DNA from: Phytohabitans sp037414955
GTDB lineage: Bacteria; Actinomycetota; Actinomycetes; Mycobacteriales; Micromonosporaceae
Reading direction: 5' to 3'
NCBI GenBank assembly: GCA_037414955.1
Contig: JBBEWH010000048.1
Span: forward strand, 1-64,000
Length of the DNA: 64,000 nt
Below, in pieces: positions 33,792 to 42,063 of the stretch; positions within the stretch are counted from its first letter, which is position 1; every line of letters begins with the position of its first letter. The notes under the pieces were generated by a model. The model saw only the letters and a program-made list of their open reading frames with translations, was not told the DNA's origin and ran no database searches. Both the position numbers and the translations under genes were made by a program.

Positions 33792-34994
33792 TCATGGATG
33801 AGGAAGGGGGGAAACAGACGGGGGTGGGGTGTCGTCGGGGCGATGCGGGGCCGGGAGCCAGAGGACGAAGGTGCTGCCGGTGCCGACGGACGAGAAGAGC
33901 GCCACGTGCCCGCCGTGCGATTCGGTGATCTGGCGCACGATCGCCAGCCCCAGGCCGGTGCGCCGATCCTGAACGGGCGACGACGAAGAGCCGCGCCAGA
34001 ACCGGTCGAACACCCGCGCCTGCTCGGCCGCCGGGATGCCGGGACCCTGGTCGGCGACGGCCAGCCAGAGCCAGCCACCCTCCCGACCGGCGCCCACGGT
34101 CACCGTGCCGCCGCCGGGCGACAGGCGTACCGCGTTGGAGAGCAGATTGCCCACCGCCCGCCGGAGCGCGTCGTGGTCGCCGATCAGCATCAGATCCGGC
34201 TGACGCACGTCGTACCCGATGGTCACCGCGCGCTCGGCGGCGATGGCGGCGAAGTCCTCCCCCGCCTCGCGCGCGACGGCGCCCAGCTCGACGTCGGTGT
34301 CGGCCATCGCGTCGGCATCCCGCCGCGCGGTGGCGAGCAGGTCCTCGACGAGCCGCGACATCCGGGTGGTGGCCCGGTCGACGACCGCGACCGCGCGGGT
34401 CCGCTCGGCCTCGGTGGCGTCCGGCGCGTCTATCAAAGACGCGTCGAGGTTGGCGCGGATGATGGCGAGCGGGCTGCGCAGCTCGTGCGAGGCGTCGTCG
34501 ATGAGCTGCCGCTGTGCCCGGAACGCGCCCTCCAGCCGGTCGAGCATGGAGTCGATGGTGTCGCCGAGCTCGCGCAGCTCGTCGTGCGCGCCGGCGAGCC
34601 GGATCCGCCGGGACAGGTCGGTGGCCTGGATCTCCCGGGTGGTGCGCGCGATCGCGCCGACCGGGCGCAACGCGCGACCGGACAGCACCCAGCCGATGCC
34701 GAGGCTGGCGAGGAACAGCCCGCCCAGCGCGATCAGCGAGTAGTTCCGCAGCGTCTGGAGCGTGCTGTAGTTCACCGCCGACTCGATCTGGTCGACGTCG
34801 GCGACCGTCATCGTGTCGACGGTCCGGCCGTGCTTGACGATGTCGGCCTCGTACTGCTTGGTGATCGGCTTCGGGTCGGTGGTGCGCTCGACCGCCACAT
34901 ACGTCACCGCGAGTCCGCCGCCGGCCAGCGCGAACAGCAGCGTCGAGTAGAGCACCGTCAGGCGGAACCGGATCGACTGCACGAGCCGTTTCAC
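33792..34994 (-). CDS. Sensor histidine kinase, OmpR-type two-component system
   Basis: The 400-residue kinase has two membrane helices (about 10-32 and 88-108) enclosing a small external domain of about 55 residues, a HAMP segment (GRALRPVGAIARTTREIQ), HisKA with phosphoacceptor DDASHELRSPLAIIRANLD (His near 174), N-box DALRRAVGNLLSNAV, and G-boxes DQGPGIP, FDRFWRGSS and TGLGLAIVRQI. The ATG overlaps the response-regulator TGA. The external domain shows no known ligand fold. The adjacent HtrA-like protease suggests envelope-stress sensing, which is inference. Confidence 0.94.
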   Translation of the reverse strand: MKRLVQSIRFRLTVLYSTLLFALAGGGLAVTYVAVERTTDPKPITKQYEADIVKHGRTVDTMTVADVDQIESAVNYSTLQTLRNYSLIALGGLFLASLGIGWVLSGRALRPVGAIARTTREIQATDLSRRIRLAGAHDELRELGDTIDSMLDRLEGAFRAQRQLIDDASHELRSPLAIIRANLDASLIDAPDATEAERTRAVAVVDRATTRMSRLVEDLLATARRDADAMADTDVELGAVAREAGEDFAAIAAERAVTIGYDVRQPDLMLIGDHDALRRAVGNLLSNAVRLSPGGGTVTVGAGREGGWLWLAVADQGPGIPAAEQARVFDRFWRGSSSSPVQDRRTGLGLAIVRQITESHGGHVALFSSVGTGSTFVLWLPAPHRPDDTPPPSVSPLPHP

Positions 34995-35671
34995 AGGGAC
35001 TCCTTCAGCCGGTACCCGCGACCGACCACCGTCTCGATCGCCTCGCCGCCGAGCTTGCGGCGCAGCGTGCCCACCGTCACCCGCACGGTCTGGGTGAACG
35101 GGTCGGCGTTCTCGTCCCAGACGTGCTCCAGCAGCTCCTCGGCGGAGACCACGTGGCCGGCGCGGGTCATCAGGTATTCCAGCACGCCGAACTCCTTCGG
35201 CGTCAGCTGCAGCGGGGCGCCGTCCCGGCTGGCCTCGTGCCGGGACACGTCGAGCTGGAGCGGGCCGACCCGCAACACGGCCGTGCCGCCGTTGGTGTCG
35301 CGGCGCAGCAGCGCCCGCACCCGGGCCAGCAACTCGGCGAGCGCGAACGGCTTTACGAGGTAGTCGTCGGCGCCCTCGTCCAGCCCGCGCACCCGGTCGT
35401 GCAGCGCACCGCGCGCGGTGAGCATCAACACCCGCAGCTCGGCGCCGCTCTCCACGGGCACGTCACCGTGCCGGATCGCCCGGCACACCTCGAATCCGTT
35501 GGCGTCGGGCAGGTTGATGTCGAGCAGCATGAGGTCGTACGCGTTGACGCCCAACCGCTCGTAGGCCTGCCCGGCGTCGGTCGCCACGTCGACCGCGTAG
35601 CCGGCGCGGACCAGGCCGAGGCGCAGGGCCTCGGCCAGGTCCTCCTCATCCTCGACAACCAGTAACCGCAT
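34991..35671 (-). CDS. OmpR/PhoB-family response regulator
   Basis: The 226-residue product has a receiver (MRLLVVEDEEDLAEALRLGL; Asp in YDLMLLDINLPDANGFEV; Lys in GADDYLVKPFALAELLARVR) and a winged-helix DNA-binding domain (LTPKEFGVLEYLMTRAGHVV; DPFTQTVRVTVGTLRRKLG). ATG at 35671 is chosen for the exact receiver start. Its ribosome binding site (GAGGGA) lies in a duplicated copy of the gene's own first 24 bases (see 35650-35701). It is coupled to the kinase by ATGA. Confidence 0.95.
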   Translation of the reverse strand: MRLLVVEDEEDLAEALRLGLVRAGYAVDVATDAGQAYERLGVNAYDLMLLDINLPDANGFEVCRAIRHGDVPVESGAELRVLMLTARGALHDRVRGLDEGADDYLVKPFALAELLARVRALLRRDTNGGTAVLRVGPLQLDVSRHEASRDGAPLQLTPKEFGVLEYLMTRAGHVVSAEELLEHVWDENADPFTQTVRVTVGTLRRKLGGEAIETVVGRGYRLKESL

Positions 35672-35701
35672 GTGATCCCTCGACAACCAGTAACCGCATG
35701 T
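35650..35701. repeat. 24-bp tandem duplication of the response-regulator start
   Basis: CCTCGACAACCAGTAACCGC plus ATGT occurs at 35650-35673 and 35678-35701, 28 bases apart. The first copy is the gene's first codons (MRLLVVE on the minus strand). The second copy is out of frame and supplies the upstream GAGG that serves as ribosome binding site. Confidence 0.9.
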
Positions 35702-35709
35702 CAGGAACG

Positions 35710-36591
35710 CTATCCGCCGCTGCCGATGATCCGCTCCGCGACCTGCTCGGCGCGCTGGATCGGGATGGCGAACCCGATCCCGGTGTTACCGATGCCGTCG
35801 AGCACCGCGATCGCGGTGTTCACGCCGACCACCTGTCCCTGGGCGTTCACGAGCGGGCCGCCCGAGTTGCCGGGGTTGATGGACGCGTCGGTCTGGATCG
35901 CCGTCTGCCGCGCCCCGGTGTCGCCGAGCCGCACCCGCCGGTCCAGCGCGCTGACGATGCCGGCGGTGACGGTGCCGGACAGGCCGAGCGGCGAGCCGAC
36001 CGCGAGCACCGGCTCACCCACCTGGGTACTCCCGGCCTGGGCCAGCTGGAGCGGGCGCAGCGCGGCCGTCGGGGTGATCCGCAGCACCGCGATGTCGCTG
36101 CTGGGGTCGCGCCCGACCACCTCCGCCGCGATGCGCCGGCCGTCCTGGCCCACGACCGAGACGTCGCCGCCGCCCTCGACCACGTGGTTGTTGGTGATGA
36201 TGTGGCCCTGGTCGTCGATCGCGAAGCCGGACCCGCCGGCGTTGCCGGCCCGCACGGACACCACGCCGGGCAGGGCGGTGGCCGCGGCGGCGACCAGGGT
36301 GTCCGGCACGCCGCCCGGGTTCTGTGACGGCGCCGCCGTTTGCGGCGGCACCGCGGCCGCGTCCGGCGCCTCGTCGTCGCCGGCGACGTAGCCGCCGGCG
36401 AGGGCGCCGGACGCCGCCGACACCCCCACCAGCGCCAGGCTCGCGAGCAGCACGCGCGGCCAGCGCGCGCGTTCCGCGGCCGGTTCCGGTTGCCCATCGG
36501 GTACGCCGGGCCGCGGTGCCGCCCAGGGATCCAGCTCCGGGGAGATGAACCCGGGACCGCGCGGCTGCCCGAGCCCGTGTATCGCAGTCAT
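35710..36591 (-). CDS. Membrane-anchored HtrA-like serine protease without PDZ
   Basis: The 293-residue protein has a Pro-rich cytoplasmic N-terminus, one membrane helix (about 46-67) and a trypsin-like domain with the full triad: His in ITNNHVVEGG, Asp in SSDIAVLRI, Ser in INPGNSGGPLVN. The sequence stops soon after FAIPIQRAEQVAERI with no PDZ domain, unlike most HtrA. It probably acts on extracytoplasmic proteins or on regulators. The two-component system lies 40 bases downstream on the same strand and may be co-transcribed. Confidence 0.92.
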   Translation of the reverse strand: MTAIHGLGQPRGPGFISPELDPWAAPRPGVPDGQPEPAAERARWPRVLLASLALVGVSAASGALAGGYVAGDDEAPDAAAVPPQTAAPSQNPGGVPDTLVAAAATALPGVVSVRAGNAGGSGFAIDDQGHIITNNHVVEGGGDVSVVGQDGRRIAAEVVGRDPSSDIAVLRITPTAALRPLQLAQAGSTQVGEPVLAVGSPLGLSGTVTAGIVSALDRRVRLGDTGARQTAIQTDASINPGNSGGPLVNAQGQVVGVNTAIAVLDGIGNTGIGFAIPIQRAEQVAERIIGSGG

Positions 36592-36604
36592 GACAGACCC
36601 TCCA

Positions 36605-37567
36605 CTAAGGAATTCGCGCGAACCAGAGCAGCGACGCGGCCGCCGCCAGCAGGGCGAGGATCAGGCCGATCCCGATGAACCGGGCCGACACGTCCTGCCG
36701 TTCCGTGATGTAGCCGACCGAGCTGCCGATGTCCTCGTACACGGCGCGCAGCTCGTCGCCGGAGCCCGCCTCGTGGTACGTGCCGCCGGTCTGCTGGGCC
36801 ACCGCCTCCAGCGTCTGGCCGTCGACCGGCACCGACATCTGCTGCCCCGCACCGCCGGACACCACGCCCGACGAGGTGCCGAAGGCGATGCTGTCCACCG
36901 GCACGCCGGCGGTGCTCGCCTCGGCGGCGGCCTGCTCCGGATCCCGGCCAGCGGTGTTGGCGCCGTCCGAGAGCACCACCACGCGGGCCGGCGGCGGCTC
37001 CTCCGCCGCCTCCGCGTCCACCGTCTGGATGGTCTCCAGCGCGGTGAGGACGGCCTCGCCGATCGCCGTGCCCTGCTGGGCCATGTTCGTCTCGTTGAGC
37101 CGTTCGATCGCGGCGTCCAGCGCCTCCCGGTCGGTGGTCGGTGCCACCGCTACCGAGGCGCTGCCGGCGAAGGCGACCAGCCCGACGTTGAACTGCTCCG
37201 GCAGCCCGTCGACGAACTCGCGCGCCGCGCCCTGCGCCGCGCTCAGCCGGTCCGGCTCGACGTCGGTGGCCAGCATCGACCGCGACACGTCCACCGCCAC
37301 GATCACGGTGGCCCGCTCCCGCGGCACCCGGACCTCGTCGGTCGGCCGGGCGAAACCGACGATCAGCAGCGCCATCATCGCCAGGAACAGGCTCGCCGGC
37401 ACGTGCCGGCGCCAGGCCGGGCGCTTCGGCGCGACCTTGTCGAGCAGGCGCAGGTTGGTGAACCGCACGGCGTACCGGCTGCGACGCCGTTGCACGACCA
37501 CGTACAGCGCGGCGAGCAACGCCACACCGAGCAGCAGCCACAGGCGTACCGGACTCTCAAACGTCAT
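36605..37567 (-). CDS. vWA-domain membrane protein (BatA-like)
   Basis: The 320-residue protein has two N-terminal helices (about 7-25 and 55-75), a von Willebrand A domain with MIDAS motif DVSRSM, TAIGEAV and VLSDGANT, and a C-terminal helix (about 297-316). This is the BatA/aerotolerance layout seen with MoxR and DUF58 genes. Its ATG overlaps the DUF58 TGA. The complex is thought to assist folding or activation of envelope proteins; targets are unknown here. Confidence 0.93.
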   Translation of the reverse strand: MTFESPVRLWLLLGVALLAALYVVVQRRRSRYAVRFTNLRLLDKVAPKRPAWRRHVPASLFLAMMALLIVGFARPTDEVRVPRERATVIVAVDVSRSMLATDVEPDRLSAAQGAAREFVDGLPEQFNVGLVAFAGSASVAVAPTTDREALDAAIERLNETNMAQQGTAIGEAVLTALETIQTVDAEAAEEPPPARVVVLSDGANTAGRDPEQAAAEASTAGVPVDSIAFGTSSGVVSGGAGQQMSVPVDGQTLEAVAQQTGGTYHEAGSGDELRAVYEDIGSSVGYITERQDVSARFIGIGLILALLAAAASLLWFARIP

Positions 37568-38526
37568 GCCACACCTCCGCTCGGATGGGCCCGGGCCGCC
37601 ACCGCCAGGCGGCGCTGGGCGAACACGTGCCGGACGATGTCGGCGACCCAGTCCCGGTCGGTGCGCAGCGGCAGGTGCTGGACGCCGGCCCGGCGCAGCG
37701 CCCGCCGCACCGCCTCCCGCTGGGTGGCGGCCGCGGCCGCGTACCGCTCGCGCAGCTTCCGGCTGGCCGTCGACACCTCGCGGCTCTGCCCGGACTCCGG
37801 GTCGACAAGCGTGATGATGCCCACGTCCGGCAGCTCCAGCTCACGCGGATCGGTCACCTCGATGGCCAGCACCTGGTGCTTGATGGCCAGCCGGCGCAGC
37901 TCCACTTCCCACTCTGGACGGTCCTCCTGATCCATCCCGTCCAGGAAGTCGGAGATCACCACGACGAGTCCGCGGCGCGTGGCGGACCGGCGGATGCCGG
38001 TGATCGCCTCGCCCAGTTCGCTGGTCTTCTCGGAGGCGGCGCCGCGCGGCGCGGACAGCAGCGTGCGCAGCAGGCCGAGCAGGTGGATGCGGCCGGTGCG
38101 GGCCGGGAAACGGCGGATGCCGCCGCTGCCGAGAAGGTGCGCGCCGAGCCGGTTGCCCGCGCCGGCGGTGAGGAAACCCACCGCCGCCGTGGCGGCGACC
38201 GCGAGCTCCCGCTTCTCCAGGTCGGCCGTGCCGAAGTCCATGCTCGGCGTACCGTCCACCAGCAACCACGTGGTCAGCTCCCGATCGGCGTCGACTTCCC
38301 GCACGTGCGGCACCGCGGTGCGGGCGGTCACCGCCCAGTCCATCCGCCGCACCTCGTCCTCGCCGGGGCGGTACTCCCGGCTGCCCGCCAGCTCGCTGCC
38401 CGAACCCGGCAGCAGACCCAGGTACTGCCCGTGCAGCAACCCGTCCAGCCGCCTCGTGATGGTCAGCTCCAGCCGCCGGAGGCGGCGCTCGGGCACCAGT
38501 TGATGGATCGTCGCGCCGTCGTTCAT
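37564..38526 (-). CDS. DUF58 domain protein
   Basis: The 320-residue cytosolic protein has the DUF58 signature GSELAGSREYRPGEDEVRRM and a degenerate vWA-like region (LLVDGTPSMDFG; VVVISDFLDGMD). In MoxR-DUF58-vWA operons it is the presumed adaptor between the ATPase and the membrane vWA protein. Its ATG overlaps the stop of an 18-residue mini-cistron (ATGA), and its TGA overlaps the vWA start. A longer in-frame reading upstream runs through the mini-cistron in another frame and is not protein-like. Confidence 0.93.
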   Translation of the reverse strand: MNDGATIHQLVPERRLRRLELTITRRLDGLLHGQYLGLLPGSGSELAGSREYRPGEDEVRRMDWAVTARTAVPHVREVDADRELTTWLLVDGTPSMDFGTADLEKRELAVAATAAVGFLTAGAGNRLGAHLLGSGGIRRFPARTGRIHLLGLLRTLLSAPRGAASEKTSELGEAITGIRRSATRRGLVVVISDFLDGMDQEDRPEWEVELRRLAIKHQVLAIEVTDPRELELPDVGIITLVDPESGQSREVSTASRKLRERYAAAAATQREAVRRALRRAGVQHLPLRTDRDWVADIVRHVFAQRRLAVAARAHPSGGVA

Positions 38527-38579
38527 GCGGGGCCCCCGCGGAATCGGGAGCGCAGCGATCGATTTTGTGAGGTGCTCAT
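38523..38579 (-). CDS. 18-residue mini-cistron upstream of DUF58 (FRGGPA peptide)
   Basis: Reads MSTSQNRSLRSRFRGGPA and a stop. Its ATG overlaps the MoxR TGA and its TGA overlaps the DUF58 ATG, exactly as the mini-cistron at 2566-2625 does between DAK2 and recG. The last 21 bases, with palindrome GCGGGGGCCCCGC, are identical in both; the 5' halves are only similar. The host operons are unrelated, so the element itself is what is shared. Confidence 0.6.
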   Translation of the reverse strand: MSTSQNRSLRSRFRGGPA

Positions 38580-39586
38580 GCCGCTTGCTCCGCTTGGTGG
38601 GGTGAGATCTGCGGCGGCGGCACCGCCTGCACCAGACGCTGCACAATGGACTCCGGCGTGATGCCGTCGGCCACCGCGTCGAACGACAGCACCAGCCGGT
38701 GCGACAGCACGTCCACGGCCAGGTCGGTGATGTCGGCCGGCAGCACGTACTCGCGGCCGCGCAACAGGGCCAGTGCCCGCGCCGCGGCGACCAGGCCGAG
38801 GGTGGCGCGCGGGCTGGCGCCATACGCGAGGCGCGACGTCAGATCACCGACGCCGAACCGGTCCGGGTTGCGGGTCGCGACCACCAGCCGCACCACGTAC
38901 TCGGCCAGCGCGTGGTGCACGAACACGCCGCGCGCCAACTCCTGCAACACCAGCAGCTTCCGCGGGTCGAGCACGGTGCGCGGCTCCGGCCGCGACGTGC
39001 CCATCCGGTACAGGATGCCCAGTTCCTCCTCCTCCGTCGGGTAGCCCACGACGATCTTCATGAGGAACCGGTCGCGCTGCGCCTCCGGAAGCTGGTAGAC
39101 GCCCTCGGACTCGATCGGGTTCTGGGTCGCCAGCACCAGGAACGGCTCCGGTACCCGGTACGTGCGGCCGCCGATGGAGACCTGGCGCTCCGCCATCGCT
39201 TCCAGCAGGGCCGACTGCACCTTCGCGGGCGCCCGGTTGATCTCGTCTGTCAGCACCAGGTTCGCCATGATCGGGCCCAGTTCCACGTCGAAGCTCTCCT
39301 TCGACGCCCGGTAGATCCGGGTGCCGACGATGTCCGACGGCACCAGGTCCGGCGTGAACTGGATACGGTGGAACGTGCCGCCCACCGCGGTCGCCAGCGT
39401 CTGCGCGGCGAGCGTCTTCGCCACGCCGGGCACGCCTTCGAGCAGGCAGTGCCCGTCCGCCAGCAACGCGGTCATCAGCCGTTCGACCAGCCTGTCCTGC
39501 CCGACGATGACCCGCTTGACCTCGAAGAGCGCCTGCTCCAGCAACACGTGTGGCGCCGGCGCCTCTACCTCGGTGACCGCCGTCAC
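38576..39586 (-). CDS. MoxR-family AAA+ ATPase
   Basis: The 336-residue chaperone-like ATPase has Walker A GVPGVAKT (54-61), Walker B LTDEINRAPAKVQSALLEAM, sensor 1 LATQNPIESEGVYQLPEAQRDRF and the C-terminal lid with SPRATLGL. MoxR proteins activate or assemble partners carrying vWA domains, here the two downstream genes. The GTG start overlaps the stop of the small secreted-protein gene. The downstream junction holds the mini-cistron. Confidence 0.95.
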   Translation of the reverse strand: MTAVTEVEAPAPHVLLEQALFEVKRVIVGQDRLVERLMTALLADGHCLLEGVPGVAKTLAAQTLATAVGGTFHRIQFTPDLVPSDIVGTRIYRASKESFDVELGPIMANLVLTDEINRAPAKVQSALLEAMAERQVSIGGRTYRVPEPFLVLATQNPIESEGVYQLPEAQRDRFLMKIVVGYPTEEEELGILYRMGTSRPEPRTVLDPRKLLVLQELARGVFVHHALAEYVVRLVVATRNPDRFGVGDLTSRLAYGASPRATLGLVAAARALALLRGREYVLPADITDLAVDVLSHRLVLSFDAVADGITPESIVQRLVQAVPPPQISPHQAEQAA

Positions 39587-39849
39587 AGGTCAGCCTCCGG
39601 CTGCTCGCCGGTCGTCCCGCCGGTGCCGCCACCCGGGGCGCTCTCCCCCTGGCCGCCGCTCTTCTCCGGGCAGTCCTCGCGGTTGGTGGCGGCGCCGGTG
39701 CCGCCGGTGGCGCCCGTACCCTCCTCGTAGACGATCCGCACCTGCGGATCGGTGCCCGTGTCGTCATTGGCATATGCCGCGCCGCCGGCGATGACGGCGG
39801 CCGCGGCCGCGCCGGCGAGGCTCAACGCCACAATGCTCTTGATACGCAT
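39583..39849 (-). CDS. Small secreted Gly/Thr-rich protein at head of the moxR operon
   Basis: The 88-residue product has a signal peptide (MRIKSIVALSLAGAAAAAVI ... AYA) and a mature part of about 60 residues, acidic and rich in Gly, Thr and Glu (EGTGATGGTGAA; SGGQGESAPGGGTGG) with one Cys. GAAGGA precedes the ATG. No family is recognised. As first cistron, translationally coupled to moxR by GTGA, it could be a client or sensor of the MoxR system. Confidence 0.75.
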   Translation of the reverse strand: MRIKSIVALSLAGAAAAAVIAGGAAYANDDTGTDPQVRIVYEEGTGATGGTGAATNREDCPEKSGGQGESAPGGGTGGTTGEQPEADL

Positions 39850-39937
39850 GCTTCGGGTCCTTCCATCGAGGCTCTCGTCCTGATGAGATCCATCAGACCA
39901 AGCACCCCCGAAAACCCACCGAAGCAAACCCTGTGCG

Positions 39938-40023
39938 CTCCCCATGATCAAGGCGTCCCTCAAGTCGGCTGTGGTGTAGGGGCGGTGGGCGGGGACTTGA
40001 GGGGACGCCTTGATCATGGGGAG
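39938..40023. repeat. Family A palindrome, copy A11 (expanded loop)
   Basis: Arms CTCCCCATGATCAAGGCGTC and their complement are intact, but the usual 6-12-base loop is replaced by about 28 G-rich bases (GCTGTGGTGTAGGGGCGG...). It lies between the divergent small secreted-protein and CapA genes. Confidence 0.88.
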
Positions 40024-40040
40024 CGGCGTAGGCTCAGCGG

Positions 40041-41120
40041 ATGCCTGGGGGATGGCGTGGGCGATGGCGCGCCGGGGTGCTGGTCCTCTGCCTCGCCTGC
40101 GGTTGCGACAGCGCGCCGCGCGCCGCGCCAGCCACGCCGTCGCCCACGCCTTCTCCGACCGCAGCGCCGGCGCCCTCCCCGTCACCGTCCTCTGTGGTCA
40201 CGCCGGAGATCACGTTGGCGTTCGGGGGTGACGTGCACTTCACCGGGCGCACCGCGCGGCTGCTGGGCGACCCGGCCACCGCGTTCGGCCCGATCGCGCC
40301 GGCGCTGTCCGGCGCCGATCTCGCACTGGTCAACCTGGAGACCGCCGTCACCGCCCGTGGTCGGCCAGAGCCGAAGCGATACCACTTCCGCGCGCCCGCC
40401 AGCGCCTATGCCGCACTGCGCGCCGCCGGCATCGACGCGGCGTCGCTGGCCAACAACCACGCGCTCGACTACGGCCAGGTCGGCCTGCTGGACACACTGG
40501 ACAGTGCGAAGAGGACGGGATTCCCGGTCTTCGGCGCCGGGCGCGACGTCGACTCCGCCTATCGGCCATGGGTGACGGAGGTCCGCGGCACCCGGATAGC
40601 GGTCCTGGGTTTCAGCCAGATCCGGGCGCTCGCCTCATCCTGGGCCGCGCGCACCGACCGGCCGGGCATCGCGATGGCGTGGGACGTGCGGCGCGCGGTC
40701 GCGGCCGTCGCCGCGGCGCGGCGGGCGGCCGATCTGGTCGTGGTGTTCAACCACTGGGGCGTGGAGGGCGACGAATGCCCGAGCCCGGACCAGAAACGGT
40801 TCGCCGATCGGCTCGCCGCCGCCGGCGCCGACATCATCGTGGGTACGCACGCACACGTCCTCCAGGGCGCCGGTTGGTTACGACAGTCCTATGTAGCCTA
40901 TGGGCTGGGCAACTTCCTATGGTACGGCTCCTCAGCCAGCACCGAGACCGGCGTGCTGCGGCTAACGGTGCGCGGCCGCCGAGTGGTGCGCGACGAATTC
41001 GTGCCGGCGGTCGTGTCCGGCACGGGCCAACCACTGCCCCTGACCGGCACCGCGGCGAAGCGCCTCCGGCATCGTTTCACCACTCTCCGCAACTGCACCG
41101 ATCTCGCTTCCCATCCATGA
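40041..41120 (+). CDS. CapA-family metallophosphatase-fold lipoprotein
   Basis: The 359-residue protein has a short signal with lipobox-like LACGC near 17-22, a Pro/Ser/Thr linker (about 27-53), then the CapA/PGA-synthase-type calcineurin fold: TLAFGGDVHFTGR, LVNLETAVTARG, ASLANNHALDYGQ, VVFNHWGVEGDECP and IIVGTHAHVLQG. CapA proteins participate in poly-gamma-glutamate export or anchoring in Bacillus; the function in actinobacteria is unclear. The ATG lies 18 bases after palindrome A11. The stop codon (CCA-TGA) lies in degenerate palindrome A12. Confidence 0.88.
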   Translation: MPGGWRGRWRAGVLVLCLACGCDSAPRAAPATPSPTPSPTAAPAPSPSPSSVVTPEITLAFGGDVHFTGRTARLLGDPATAFGPIAPALSGADLALVNLETAVTARGRPEPKRYHFRAPASAYAALRAAGIDAASLANNHALDYGQVGLLDTLDSAKRTGFPVFGAGRDVDSAYRPWVTEVRGTRIAVLGFSQIRALASSWAARTDRPGIAMAWDVRRAVAAVAAARRAADLVVVFNHWGVEGDECPSPDQKRFADRLAAAGADIIVGTHAHVLQGAGWLRQSYVAYGLGNFLWYGSSASTETGVLRLTVRGRRVVRDEFVPAVVSGTGQPLPLTGTAAKRLRHRFTTLRNCTDLASHP

Positions 41121-41170
41121 TCAAGGCGTCCCTCATGTCGTTCTTGCGACCGGAGGGGCGCCGTGGTCAG
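41115..41170. repeat. Family A palindrome, degenerate copy A12
   Basis: The left arm CCATGATCAAGGCGTCCCTC is intact; the right arm is decayed (GAGGGGCGCCGTGGTCA). It provides the stop codon of the CapA gene. The following 120 bases up to the carbonic anhydrase show no gene. Confidence 0.75.
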
Positions 41171-41287
41171 TCGTGCATCGGAGATGCCTGAATCACAGTG
41201 ACGGCGATCACGGTGCTCTTCCGCCCGGGTGGGAGCGGGTCCACGATCCGTGATGGAACTCAAACCCTCCTTCCCTCGGAGCGAAAC

Positions 41288-41995
41288 ATGCCGCACAATG
41301 CTGTGCGGCGGCGGGCACTGCTCGCCGCCGGGGGCCTCGCCGCGGGCGCCTTCGGGCTCGCCCAGCCGAGCGCCGCGTCCGCTGCCGCCACCACCGAACC
41401 CACCCCCACCACGCCGGCCGAGGCGCTGCGCCGGCTCCTCGCCGGCAACCATCGGTTCGTCACCGGGCACCCCCGGCACCCGCACCAGACCGTCGAACGG
41501 CTGCGCGAGCTGGCGGCCGGCCAGCACCCCTTCCTCATCACGCTCGGGTGCGCCGACTCGCGGGTGCCGCCGGAGCTGCTCTTCGACCAGGGGCTCGGCG
41601 ACATCTTCGACAACCGGGTGGCCGGCAACGAGGTCGACGACCTCCTGCTGGGCAGCATCGAGTACGCCGTGGAGCACTTCGCCCCGCCGGTGCTGATGGT
41701 GCTCGGCCACGAGCGGTGCGGCGCGGTGACCGCCACGATCGAGGCCATCGAGACCGGCGCCACCGCGCCCGGACATATCGGGGCCATCGTCACGGCGCTG
41801 CGCCCGATCATCGAGCCGGTCCTCGATCAGCCCGGTGACAAGGTGGACAACGCGGTCGTCGCCAACGTCAAGGCGCAGGCCCGGGCGCTGGTCGAGACCA
41901 GCGACATCGTGCGGGAGAAGGTCGAGGCCGGCACGCTCGCCGTCGTCGGCGCCCGCTACGACCTGGACACCGGCCGCGTCACCCTCGTCCGCTAG
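41288..41995 (+). CDS. Tat-exported beta-carbonic anhydrase
   Basis: Catalyses CO2/bicarbonate interconversion. The 235-residue protein starts with a twin-arginine-type signal (VRRRALLAAGGLAAGAFGLA ... ASA) and a Thr/Pro linker. The beta-CA core follows with zinc ligands in GCADSRVPPE (Cys, with the Asp-Arg dyad) and LGHERCGAV (His and Cys), plus VAGNEVDDLLLGSIEYAVEH. Export of a beta-CA implies a periplasmic or cell-wall role, such as local pH or CO2 supply. CGGAG precedes the ATG. Confidence 0.94.
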   Translation: MPHNAVRRRALLAAGGLAAGAFGLAQPSAASAAATTEPTPTTPAEALRRLLAGNHRFVTGHPRHPHQTVERLRELAAGQHPFLITLGCADSRVPPELLFDQGLGDIFDNRVAGNEVDDLLLGSIEYAVEHFAPPVLMVLGHERCGAVTATIEAIETGATAPGHIGAIVTALRPIIEPVLDQPGDKVDNAVVANVKAQARALVETSDIVREKVEAGTLAVVGARYDLDTGRVTLVR

Positions 41996-41997
41996 CT

Positions 41998-42063
41998 CCT
42001 CCCATGATCAAGGCGTCCTTCAAGTAGTTAGAACGACTTGAAGGACGCCTTGATCATGGGAGG
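41998..42063. repeat. Family A palindrome, copy A13
   Basis: Perfect stem of the CTTCAAG type with GTTAGAAC loop, between two convergent genes. Its right arm encodes the last Pro and the TGA stop of the minus-strand gene at 42054. Confidence 0.95.
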
